Shown: in pieces, positions 53,242-61,129 of the stretch
How positions within the stretch are numbered: the stretch's first letter is position 1
How the letters are laid out: every line of letters starts with the position of its first letter
NCBI GenBank assembly: GCA_947447375.1
Contig: CANFJB010000009.1
Span: 40,283-104,282, forward strand
Source of the DNA: Bacteroidota bacterium
GTDB lineage: Bacteria; Bacteroidota; Bacteroidia; Flavobacteriales; Flavobacteriaceae
Length of the DNA: 64,000 nucleotides
Direction of reading: 5' to 3'
Translations under genes and position numbers: made by a program
Notes under the pieces: generated by a model
Databases searched by the model: none
Seen by the model: the letters and a program-made list of their open reading frames with translations, nothing else
Told to the model about the DNA's origin: nothing

Positions 53242-54516
53242 TTAGAATACAAACATTGCTCTTTCGCCCATCATTTCATTCACTTCGTCTGCAACTTGCT
53301 CAATTACAGCTTCATCAGTATGATTCATTAAAACTCTGTCGATCAATTCAACGATAGTTTCCATATCACTTTCTACTAATCCACGAGTCGTAATTGCTGG
53401 AGTTCCAATTCTAATTCCAGAAGTGATAAAAGGGGATTTATCATCAAATGGAACCATGTTTTTATTTACAGTAATTTCTGCTTTTACTAATGCATTTTCA
53501 GCTTCTTTACCAGTAATATTTTTATTTCTAAGGTCAATTAACATCATATGATTGTCAGTTCCACCAGAAATTAAATCGTAACCTCTTTTCATAAATGCTT
53601 CTGCCATTGCTTTTGCATTTTTTTGAACTTGAAGTGTGTATCTGAAAAATTCATCGGTTAAAGCTTCACCAAATGCTACTGCTTTTGCTGCAATTATGTG
53701 CATTAATGGACCACCCTGATTTCCTGGGAAAACTGCTAAATCTAGTAAAGAAGACATCATTCTGATCTCTCCTTTTGGAGTAGTTAAACCAAATGGATTT
53801 TCAAAATCTTTACCCATTAAAATCATTCCACCTCTAGGACCACGTAACGTTTTGTGGGTAGTTGTTGTTACAATATGACAATGAGGAATAGGATCGTTCA
53901 TTAAGCCTTTTGCGATTAATCCTGCAGGATGAGAAATATCGGCTAATAAAATAGCCCCAACGCTATCAGCGATTTTTCTAAAACGCTCAAAATCCATGTC
54001 TCTACAATAAGCTGAAGCTCCTGCGATAATTAATTTTGGTTGTTCTTTAGTTGCAATTTCTTGAATTTTATCATAGTCAAAACGGCCAGTTTCTTTTTCA
54101 ACTCCATAAAAAGACGGAGTATACAAACGTCCCGAGAAGTTTACAGGCGAACCGTGTGTTAAATGACCACCGTGAGACAAATCGAAACCTAAAATTTTAT
54201 CACCTGGTTTCAAGCAAGCATGATATACAGCTGTATTTGCTTGAGATCCTGAGTGCGGTTGAACGTTTGCATATTCCGCTCCAAAAAGTGTTTTGGCTCT
54301 GTCAATAGCTATTTGTTCTACCACGTCTACTACTTCGCAACCACCGTAATATCTTTTTCCTGGGTATCCTTCAGCATATTTATTGGTCAAACAAGAACCT
54401 GCGGCTTCCATGACTTGGTCGCTTACAAAATTCTCTGATGCGATAAGCTCAATTCCGTGAATTTGTCTGTCTTGTTCTTCTAAAATTAGGTCGAAAATTT
54501 CGTTGTCGTGTTGCAT
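53242..54516 (-). CDS. glyA: serine hydroxymethyltransferase
   Basis: A 424-residue PLP enzyme converting serine and tetrahydrofolate to glycine and methylene-tetrahydrofolate. PLP lysine is Lys222 in [51 protein letters not shown] and ADISHPAGL are all conserved. It diverges from fahA, with a -7-like TAAATTTG 26 bases before its ATG and a full consensus promoter on the other strand. Confidence 0.97.
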   Translation of the reverse strand: MQHDNEIFDLILEEQDRQIHGIELIASENFVSDQVMEAAGSCLTNKYAEGYPGKRYYGGCEVVDVVEQIAIDRAKTLFGAEYANVQPHSGSQANTAVYHACLKPGDKILGFDLSHGGHLTHGSPVNFSGRLYTPSFYGVEKETGRFDYDKIQEIATKEQPKLIIAGASAYCRDMDFERFRKIADSVGAILLADISHPAGLIAKGLMNDPIPHCHIVTTTTHKTLRGPRGGMILMGKDFENPFGLTTPKGEIRMMSSLLDLAVFPGNQGGPLMHIIAAKAVAFGEALTDEFFRYTLQVQKNAKAMAEAFMKRGYDLISGGTDNHMMLIDLRNKNITGKEAENALVKAEITVNKNMVPFDDKSPFITSGIRIGTPAITTRGLVESDMETIVELIDRVLMNHTDEAVIEQVADEVNEMMGERAMFVF

Positions 54517-54561
54517 TTTAAAGTAGTTGTTAAATTTAACGCAAATTTACAAAAAAAAGGT

Positions 54562-54591
54562 TTGTATAAATTCTAGTTTATAATATATTTG
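54562..54591 (+). promoter_or_regulatory. fahA promoter
   Basis: TTG (54562-54564), 19 bases, TATATTTG (54584-54591): a full match to the Bacteroidota promoter consensus, 35 bases before the fahA ATG. Confidence 0.65.
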
Positions 54592-54625
54592 GTACATATT
54601 TTTCAACAAACTAATCAACATAAAG

Positions 54626-55909
54626 ATGCCAATTACAGCAAACGATCCTAATAGAAAATCATGGTTAGAAGTAGCCAATGATAGTGATTTTCCAATTCAA
54701 AATATTCCTTTTGGAGTTTTCCTAACACGTGAAAATGTAGTAACTGTTGGAACTAGAATTGGTAATTACGCAATAGATTTAGGTGCTTTACAACAATTAA
54801 ATTATTTTGAAGACATTGAACTTACCGATGATATGTTCATGCAAGACACACTGAATGATTTTATTTCTGATGGTAAAAAAACGTGGCGATTGGTTCGAAA
54901 TAGAATTGCAACTATTTTTGATGCAAAAAACCCAAAGTTACGTGATAACGATAAACATAAAAAAGTAGTTATTTTCAATATTGATGAAGTTGAAATGCAA
55001 TTACCTGTTTTAATTGGTGATTACACAGATTTTTACTCAAGTAAAGAGCACGCTACGAATGTTGGAATGATGTTTCGTGATCCTGAAAATGCTTTGTTAC
55101 CAAACTGGTTGCATTTACCTGTAGGATATCATGGTCGTAGCTCATCGATAATTCCATCTGGAATTCCGGTTCATCGCCCAATGGGACAAACATTGCCAGC
55201 TGGCGAAACGTCTCCTGTTTTCGGACCTTCAAGATTAATAGATTTTGAATTGGAAACAGCATTTATTACTACTGATGTAAATGTAATGGGGGAGAACATT
55301 CCTATTCATGAAGCTGAAGATTATATTTTTGGAATGGTTTTATTAAATGATTGGAGCGCTCGTGACATTCAAAAATGGGAATATGTGCCACTAGGCCCCT
55401 TTTTAGCGAAGAATTTTGCATCTTCAATTTCTCCATGGATTGTTACTATGGATGCTTTAGAACCTTTTAGAACAAAGAGTCCGAAGCAAGAGCCAACACC
55501 TTTAACGTATTTACAACAAAAAGGTAAAAACGCTTTTGACATCAATTTGGAAGTGGCAATCCAACCCGAAAAAGGAGAACCGACTGTGGTTTCAAGAACC
55601 AATTTTAAATACATTTATTGGACAATGAGTCAGCAATTAGCGCACCATACCTCTAATGGGTGTCGAGTAAATTCAGGAGATATGATGGGATCGGGGACTA
55701 TTTCAGGGCCTACTCCAGATAGTTTTGGATCGATGTTAGAATTGACTTGGGGTGGAAAAAATCCAATCAAATTAAAAGATGGAACGGAGCGTAAATTCAT
55801 TAATGATTATGATACTGTGATCATGAAAGGATTCTGCCAAAATTCGCATGTTCGAATTGGTTTTGGAGAAGTTTGTAGCCAGCTTTTACCGCCTTTTGTA
55901 AGAAAATAA
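54626..55909 (+). CDS. fahA: fumarylacetoacetase
   Basis: A 427-residue metal-dependent hydrolase for the last step of tyrosine and phenylalanine degradation, giving fumarate and acetoacetate. Metal and active-site motifs are DYTDFYSSKEHATNVG (with the catalytic His), PVGYHGRSSSIIPSG, DFELETAF, NDWSARDIQKWEYVPLGPF and NSGDMMGSGTISGP. The length fits the eukaryotic-type FAH seen in Bacteroidota. The other tyrosine-degradation genes are not in this window. It is transcribed alone, with a strong terminator after it. Confidence 0.96.
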   Translation: MPITANDPNRKSWLEVANDSDFPIQNIPFGVFLTRENVVTVGTRIGNYAIDLGALQQLNYFEDIELTDDMFMQDTLNDFISDGKKTWRLVRNRIATIFDAKNPKLRDNDKHKKVVIFNIDEVEMQLPVLIGDYTDFYSSKEHATNVGMMFRDPENALLPNWLHLPVGYHGRSSSIIPSGIPVHRPMGQTLPAGETSPVFGPSRLIDFELETAFITTDVNVMGENIPIHEAEDYIFGMVLLNDWSARDIQKWEYVPLGPFLAKNFASSISPWIVTMDALEPFRTKSPKQEPTPLTYLQQKGKNAFDINLEVAIQPEKGEPTVVSRTNFKYIYWTMSQQLAHHTSNGCRVNSGDMMGSGTISGPTPDSFGSMLELTWGGKNPIKLKDGTERKFINDYDTVIMKGFCQNSHVRIGFGEVCSQLLPPFVRK

Positions 55910-55926
55910 ATGATTTATAAATAGTT

Positions 55927-55962
55927 AAAAAGCCTAATTGAAAAATCAATTAGGCTTTTTTA
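55927..55962. terminator. bidirectional terminator between fahA and the VOC gene
   Basis: AAAAGCCTAATTGA pairs perfectly with TCAATTAGGCTTTT, with A-run and T-run flanks, between two convergent genes. Confidence 0.9.
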
Positions 55963-55973
55963 TTTGGTGATAA

Positions 55974-56411
55974 TTAATTGTATTTTGGGTCAAAGTCGAT
56001 CATCCACTGAATACCGTATTTATCAGCAAACATTCCAAAATAGGAACCCCAGTGACTTTCGGCTAATGGAATTTCTATAAATCCATCAGCGGATAAACCA
56101 TTGTATATATTTTCGGCTTCTTCTTTACTTTCTGCGCTTATTGCGATTGTATATCTGTTTCCTGTAACCAATTCTTGGTCCATAAATTGTTCAGCAACAT
56201 CGCTTCCCATTAGGATATTTGATTTTCCAATGGGTAGTGCGATATTCATAATTTTATTGCCTTCGCTTTCTGAAATTGGATTATTGGGATCGCTTGGTAA
56301 GTCTTTCAAGCGCATGATCATTGCGAATTCCCCTCCAAAAACAGATTTATAAAAATTGAACGCTTCTTCAGTATTTCCTTTAAATAAAAGGTGTGGATTA
56401 ATTTTTGCCAT
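55974..56411 (-). CDS. VOC superfamily protein (PhnB/glyoxalase-like)
   Basis: A 145-residue protein of the vicinal oxygen chelate fold. INPHLLFKGNTEEAFNFYKSVFGGEF at the start and ESHWGSYFGMFADKYGIQWMIDF at the end are typical of the PhnB-like group, which often lacks a proven enzymatic role and can bind small toxic molecules. It is cytoplasmic and monocistronic. Confidence 0.87.
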   Translation of the reverse strand: MAKINPHLLFKGNTEEAFNFYKSVFGGEFAMIMRLKDLPSDPNNPISESEGNKIMNIALPIGKSNILMGSDVAEQFMDQELVTGNRYTIAISAESKEEAENIYNGLSADGFIEIPLAESHWGSYFGMFADKYGIQWMIDFDPKYN

Positions 56412-56476
56412 TGTAAATATTTTAGAAAACGAAAGTAGGAAAAAAATAGGTTAATAGAAATTTTGAATGATAATTT

Positions 56477-56555
56477 TAGCCCCGATACTAGCGGTATCCT
56501 GTTGTGGCGGTGTTCGCCACAAGAGATAAAGCGAATAGCGGGTGTGAAAGTGAGG
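56477..56555 (+). repeat. dispersed structured repeat, copy 6
   Basis: Copy 6, plus orientation: TAGCCCCGATACTAGCGG arm, inner hairpin TTGTGGCG/CGCCACAA (as in copy 5), then GCGAATAGCGGG; the terminal GGAGC arm is degraded. It lies in the 337-base gap between the VOC gene and the DUF481-like gene. Confidence 0.6.
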
Positions 56556-56584
56556 GAAAACAATCTCGATTTGCTTCAAAATAA

Positions 56585-56620
56585 AAAACCCTTACAAACA
56601 TTGTTTATAAGGGTTTTGTG
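56585..56620. terminator. terminator facing the eight-gene lipoprotein/channel operon
   Basis: AAAACCCTTA pairs with TAAGGGTTTT around a 13-base loop, with an A-run on the left, giving U-rich sequence after the hairpin in minus-strand transcripts. It is the first strong hairpin after the last operon gene. Confidence 0.7.
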
Positions 56621-56748
56621 AACTCTATTGACTTATTTTCAAATCAAATGTTAGAATTTCTAACTCATTTTGTAGAAAATATGCCTTAACAAAAAACTTA
56701 AAATCACTTTAAAGGTATATTTTTAAATATAGAGGTTATTCAATTATT

Positions 56749-57552
56749 TTACCACTTCAACTGGATTCCAAAATTCAAAGAATAATAATATTTAGCTATT
56801 GGGACTAATCTATAATTGTCATAAGTTCCATCATAATGAATCAAAAAGTTAAAATTATTGGTCATCTTAATATTGGTATTAAAATCAAAAAACCATCTTA
56901 AATTTGTTACTTCAGAATTTATAGGAAGCTGAAAATAGGAAACACCTGAGATGTCAATATTATCATTTATCTTGTAGGCACCTTTCCAATAATGATTAAG
57001 TCTAAATATATTTCTACTAACAGTACCTGGAAAGAGACTTGTGTCAATATCATTTACTCCCCCAAAATTCCACTGCTCCATTTCATAAAAAACTCCAGTC
57101 CCTGTATACAAATCTAAATCACTTTTTTCTAATATTTTAAATCTGATATTAGAACCTAAAAGCTTTCTATATTCCATTCCTAAAGTCCCGTTCCACTGGT
57201 ATTGAATATAGGATTCGTTGCTTATCTTTCTACTATCATTGTCACGAAATCTAATTTGTAAATAACCCTCATTCTGAACAACTTCATTTCCGTTCATTGT
57301 TAAATTATAATTTAACATTCCAACGAACATATATTTGTTTTTTAAAAAATTTGCTATTTCAATTTGGGAAGAAATATCTAATAAATTAAGCTTGTTTTTA
57401 TCTGAACTTAATGATAAATCTGTAGAATATATCCAATTTTTTTTAGTTTCATTTTCTATACCTTCCCTGTCTACATTTAATAATTGTGAATGTAAATTAG
57501 TTGGTAATAGATAAAAAAGAAGGCTTAACAACAATAAATAATTATTTTTCAT
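56749..57552 (-). CDS. DUF481-like outer-membrane beta-barrel protein
   Basis: A 267-residue exported protein: signal peptide MKNNYLLLLSLLFYLLPTNLHSQ, then amphipathic strands typical of a small barrel (YMFVGMLNYNLTMNGNE, YIQYQWNGTLGMEYRKLLG, LDLYTGTGVFYEMEQWNFGG, YYYSLNFGIQLKW). The pattern, especially DLYTGTGVFYE, resembles DUF481 (YdiY-type) outer-membrane proteins. It is the last gene of the minus-strand operon, 37 bases after the channel gene, so it may be the outer-membrane component working with the inner-membrane channel and the lipoproteins (inference). Confidence 0.72.
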   Translation of the reverse strand: MKNNYLLLLSLLFYLLPTNLHSQLLNVDREGIENETKKNWIYSTDLSLSSDKNKLNLLDISSQIEIANFLKNKYMFVGMLNYNLTMNGNEVVQNEGYLQIRFRDNDSRKISNESYIQYQWNGTLGMEYRKLLGSNIRFKILEKSDLDLYTGTGVFYEMEQWNFGGVNDIDTSLFPGTVSRNIFRLNHYWKGAYKINDNIDISGVSYFQLPINSEVTNLRWFFDFNTNIKMTNNFNFLIHYDGTYDNYRLVPIAKYYYSLNFGIQLKW

Positions 57553-57589
57553 TTAATGTCTTTTAAGTAATTTATAATGAAGAATGTAT

Positions 57590-59350
57590 TCAATTGATGG
57601 TATGATTTCCGAAGGATTTTTCAAAAGTATTTAAAATTAAATTTAAGTTAGGAAAATACAGTTTGTCATCTCCTGTTAAAATATCAATATTAATGTAAAT
57701 CGTAATTACATTGGCCCCAGATTTTTTTCGAATTACTTTACCTAGCCAATCTTCATCAAAATTTCCAATAGTATGATTTTCGATGGCGTAAGAATCAAAA
57801 TTTATTGAAGAATTACTTTCTTTCATATTAATCATTAATTCATTTTTTAGAGAATTTACAATTTCAATAGAGTCAATTGTAGAAACACCTTCAATAACTT
57901 CTTCAACATCTTTATAATTTCCATATTCAAATATATATTGACCTCTACTACTAGCTCCTGAGCTCAATAAAATGACAATATCATTTTTTTTAATTCTATC
58001 TAAATCTGACATAAAATCTGCAAAAGCAGTTGGAATTTGTTTAGTATCATTTATATCAAAATCAGAATAATATTTTGTTTTATTTCCACCAATTGCTTCG
58101 TTTTCTGAGTCAACCAATCTTAACTCTCGAGAAATATAATTATACCCTAAAATATCAACTATCGTATGCGAAAAATGACTAATGCACCTTTCAATAGCTC
58201 CCAAAGGATTGATAATGTAAATATTTGAATTTGAATTAATAATTTTACAACCATAAGTGGTATTATTGATAAATCTTTCAATTATTTTTATGTCCGAAAA
58301 CTTTAAATCATCATTAGATTTCATTGGACGAAACCTAAGATTATTAGCTTCTCTAACACATTCTAATATTTCGTTATCAGAATATACAAGTCTTGCTTGA
58401 AGGGCATCGAAAGATAAATATCTAAAATGAGACTTTCTTTTATTTAATAAGTGTCTAGTTTTATATCCACTATCAAAAAAGTGATTTATTTCACTAATTC
58501 TTGTATCCATAAACTTTTTCTGCTTTTTATCACTTAATTCATCAATAAAAGCAGAACCTAAAAGTCCAGCAGGAACTGCAAACAAGGCTAAACCTAAAAA
58601 TCCATTTAGCGTGGCTAAAAATTTCCCGATAATAGTCATAGGAATAGCTTCAGCTATTGAACCGTAATCACCAGTATATTTACCTAATGACCAAACAAAA
58701 ACATCCATAATGCTTTTAAAACCATTTGAACCATTTCCTAATTCAGCATAAAAAATAAAAGCAGATAATGTAACGGATAGTAATATAACTCCAAGTAAAG
58801 ATACCAATATTTCATCACGCTTACTTCTAAATGCACTTGTAATACTTGAAAATGCGGGTATATATCGAACAATTCTCCAAACTCTAAATATTCTTATAAT
58901 ACTCAGAAAATGAAATGTATTAATTCCAACGAGAGCATTACAAAAAGGGATGATTGATAGAATATCAACTAATCCATAAAAAGAAAAGAGGTAATTCAAA
59001 ACCCCTCTTATTCCTTGATATTTTGGATTTATTAGGTTAGCAAACGATAAACGACAGATTATTTCAAATAAAAATAAAATACTGGTAGTAAAATAAATAA
59101 TATTAAAAAAACTAACATACCCGCTTAAAGAAGTATCCGAGCTAAATATGACCTCTAATGAACTTAAACTAATTAACAGTATTAGTATTGTATTTCCCCA
59201 AAAACTAACTTTAGAAGACCATAAGTCTCCATCCAATATGTCAACAATTATTTTAGTAAATGGTCTATTTTGAAGTTTTTTTTCTACCTCTTTGTTATCG
59301 ATTTTAACAAAAGGTATTGATTTTAGTTTCTCAGTAAAAGAATTTGTCAT
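57590..59350 (-). CDS. voltage-gated-type ion channel with altered selectivity filter and novel C-terminal domain
   Basis: A 586-residue inner-membrane channel. Six helices are visible: S1 about 49-70, S2 79-103, S3 119-142 (with Asp129), S4 149-165 carrying Arg153, Arg156, Arg159 and Arg162 every third residue, S5 181-203, and S6 238-266 (ALFAVPAGLLGSAF). The pore helix MDVFVWSLGKY resembles Kv channels, but the filter reads TGDYGS at 226-231 where K+ channels have TVGYGD, so the first filter glycine is Asp and the exit Asp is Ser. The 300-residue cytoplasmic C-terminus (from about 280) matches no domain I recognise. Its start overlaps the preceding small membrane peptide by ATGA. Confidence 0.8.
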   Translation of the reverse strand: MTNSFTEKLKSIPFVKIDNKEVEKKLQNRPFTKIIVDILDGDLWSSKVSFWGNTILILLISLSSLEVIFSSDTSLSGYVSFFNIIYFTTSILFLFEIICRLSFANLINPKYQGIRGVLNYLFSFYGLVDILSIIPFCNALVGINTFHFLSIIRIFRVWRIVRYIPAFSSITSAFRSKRDEILVSLLGVILLSVTLSAFIFYAELGNGSNGFKSIMDVFVWSLGKYTGDYGSIAEAIPMTIIGKFLATLNGFLGLALFAVPAGLLGSAFIDELSDKKQKKFMDTRISEINHFFDSGYKTRHLLNKRKSHFRYLSFDALQARLVYSDNEILECVREANNLRFRPMKSNDDLKFSDIKIIERFINNTTYGCKIINSNSNIYIINPLGAIERCISHFSHTIVDILGYNYISRELRLVDSENEAIGGNKTKYYSDFDINDTKQIPTAFADFMSDLDRIKKNDIVILLSSGASSRGQYIFEYGNYKDVEEVIEGVSTIDSIEIVNSLKNELMINMKESNSSINFDSYAIENHTIGNFDEDWLGKVIRKKSGANVITIYINIDILTGDDKLYFPNLNLILNTFEKSFGNHTIN

Positions 59351-59457
59351 TTTTGTAAATTAAAAATAATGGTAATTAGGTAAATTAGGCATATAATTAT
59401 GGCAATAGCAATCAAAATGTATAATAGAATTTTTCCAAGCCTTAGAATACAACCCAT
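59347..59457 (-). CDS. 36-residue membrane micropeptide, translationally coupled to the channel
   Basis: A frame from ATG at 59457 to TGA at 59347. The peptide begins MGCILRLGKILLYILIAIAI and is one uninterrupted hydrophobic helix (residues about 10-33) with basic residues before it, so it should insert N-in. Its stop TGA overlaps the channel ATG as ATGA, the usual sign of translational coupling. The gene is too short for routine ORF calling. It could be an auxiliary subunit of the channel; that is inference, and it could also be only a leader peptide. Confidence 0.55.
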   Translation of the reverse strand: MGCILRLGKILLYILIAIAIIICLIYLITIIFNLQK

Positions 59458-59473
59458 AAAAAAGAATTTGCAA

Positions 59474-59623
59474 TTATAACTTACTTAGAAATTTACCAAC
59501 AATTTTACCTTTAATTCTATTTTTAACTCTTGTTATCACCTTACCTTCCTTTACCGCCTGAACATCTCCTAAGGTTTTAGCAGAGGTGTAAAGTACATTT
59601 CTTACTTTAGAAAATAAACCCAT
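59474..59623 (-). CDS. 49-residue basic small protein
   Basis: ATG at 59623 to TAA at 59474. The protein starts MGLFSKVRNVLYTSAKTLGD and ends RVKNRIKGKIVGKFLSKL. It is strongly basic, amphipathic at both ends, with no signal peptide. It sits between the lipoprotein genes (33 bases) and the membrane micropeptide (16 bases) on the same strand, which supports it as a real gene. Small basic proteins of this look often bind membranes or nucleic acid, but no family is recognised. Confidence 0.6.
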   Translation of the reverse strand: MGLFSKVRNVLYTSAKTLGDVQAVKEGKVITRVKNRIKGKIVGKFLSKL

Positions 59624-59656
59624 TATTTTAGTTTTTTAGTTATTATTCTGAAGTTA

Positions 59657-60298
59657 TCATAATTCTTTTACCTTTTCAATAGCCAACTTATAAGGTTGAT
59701 CAGAAAGTACATAGGAATTAAATCCTCCAAGAACACCTTTATTATTAACATCACCTATAACAATTGGTTTAAATGACTTGCAATAAAGTAATAAAATATT
59801 TTTTGGTTGACTTTCAATAATCATTTTATTAATTAGGCTATCCAAAAGATTATTGTAAAATGAAACTTCTTCATTGTATCTAACATTTTCATCTTCATCA
59901 TCTGTATTTAAATTGTATTTAGCCTCAAAATTAAATTCTTGAAGTACATTGAATGCTGTCTCAAAATTTTTTTGCTTTACCCAAAATGAAAATTGTGCAC
60001 TTATTAATTGCTGATAATTCTGATTTAATTCCTCTTCTTTTTTTCTTTTTTCATTTGCACCACCTACTGTCTTTGAGCCCATAGCTTCAATTTCCTGCTT
60101 TTTTAGCGAATAAAAAGCATAAGCTCCATCAAACTCATTTTTAGATAAACAATCTTGAAAGCTATCACAATGGTATTTTTCCTTAAATTTATCCCTTTCT
60201 TTATCCATTTTCTCATCTCCACAACTAATTAGTAAAGAGATAATAAAGGACCCAAGTAAGAAAAAAATAGATTCAATTTTATTTTTTTTTAGTAACAT
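59657..60298 (-). CDS. hypothetical helical lipoprotein (paralogue of next upstream gene)
   Basis: A 213-residue lipoprotein with lipobox FIISLLISC and a mature start GDEKMDKERDKFKEKYHC. The mature part is alpha-helical. The segment KNFETAFNVLQEFNFEAKYN followed by RYNEEVSFYNNLLDSLIN corresponds closely to REYESVFSILTTWKFETSFN and KYNEEAQKYNDIIDNVLK in the gene upstream, so the two arose by duplication. Possibly TPR-like. The function is unknown; it belongs to the eight-gene operon. Confidence 0.75.
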   Translation of the reverse strand: MLLKKNKIESIFFLLGSFIISLLISCGDEKMDKERDKFKEKYHCDSFQDCLSKNEFDGAYAFYSLKKQEIEAMGSKTVGGANEKRKKEEELNQNYQQLISAQFSFWVKQKNFETAFNVLQEFNFEAKYNLNTDDEDENVRYNEEVSFYNNLLDSLINKMIIESQPKNILLLYCKSFKPIVIGDVNNKGVLGGFNSYVLSDQPYKLAIEKVKEL

Positions 60299-60361
60299 TA
60301 TTTTATAAAGTTTAATAATTAGATTATTTAAAATACCTTGAAATAAATAATTTATAATGAA

Positions 60362-61117
60362 TTACATCCCAGATTCTGCCATCTTTTGTTTTGCAGCTAT
60401 TCTAGCCTCATTTTTCAAAATAGATTTTTGTTCTCTTTCCTCTTTCTTAGCTGTTTTTGGATCTGTTATCGCAAATGGAACATACAACGGCAAACATTTT
60501 TTTGCCGTTTTTGAATCATCATTTAATATTGCTGCTTTTAAGACATTGTCAATAATGTCGTTGTACTTTTGAGCTTCTTCATTATATTTTAAATTAGATG
60601 AATAGTAATCGTCATTAGCTGAAACATCAGGGTTAAAAGAAGTTTCAAATTTCCAAGTAGTCAAAATACTAAAAACACTTTCGTATTCTCTTTTCCCCAT
60701 TAATGTATTTATAACATTTGGTATGGCTTTCTGGTATTCTTCTTCCATACCCGACTCTGAAGCTACATTCTGAGCTTTTACAGTCTCACCATTGGCAATC
60801 AAGTAAGATACTTCCGCTTTTACTATCAATGTAAATTTTTCAACATATTTATTGGTGTTTTTGTTCCAATCATAAATAGAACTTTCTCGTCTTCCGTCTG
60901 ACAAATAATAGGTATTTGGATAACAAGACAAATACTTCCTTGCGGTTAAAAAGTCATAATTAGCTAAAGCTTCTTCTACTGACTTGAATTTTTCATTTTC
61001 AGTTTTTGCTTCCATACAATCCTTTGTTTCAGCTTCGTCTTTTTCCTGTTCGCTTTTACATGAAAATAACATTAAAGAAATTAAAAAAAGGATTGATATT
61101 TGTTTTATATTTTTCAT
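60362..61117 (-). CDS. hypothetical helical lipoprotein (paralogue pair)
   Basis: A 251-residue lipoprotein (lipobox SLMLFSC, mature KSEQEKDEAETKD, with acidic residues right after the cysteine as in surface-export signals of some Bacteroidota). Helical repeats (VEEALANYDFLTARKYLSCY, TLMGKREYESVFSIL) suggest a TPR-like fold. It is a paralogue of the lipoprotein 64 bases downstream, sharing the KYNEEAxxYN motif. C-terminal KKEEREQKSILKNEARIAAK is a charged helix. Twelve bases separate it from the upstream lipoprotein gene. Confidence 0.75.
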   Translation of the reverse strand: MKNIKQISILFLISLMLFSCKSEQEKDEAETKDCMEAKTENEKFKSVEEALANYDFLTARKYLSCYPNTYYLSDGRRESSIYDWNKNTNKYVEKFTLIVKAEVSYLIANGETVKAQNVASESGMEEEYQKAIPNVINTLMGKREYESVFSILTTWKFETSFNPDVSANDDYYSSNLKYNEEAQKYNDIIDNVLKAAILNDDSKTAKKCLPLYVPFAITDPKTAKKEEREQKSILKNEARIAAKQKMAESGM

Positions 61118-61129
61118 AATATGTTAGTT

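Noticed and set aside
56318..56563. 81-codon minus-strand frame
   Set aside because: It covers the dispersed hairpin repeat and overlaps the start of the VOC gene in another frame, so it is not a gene.
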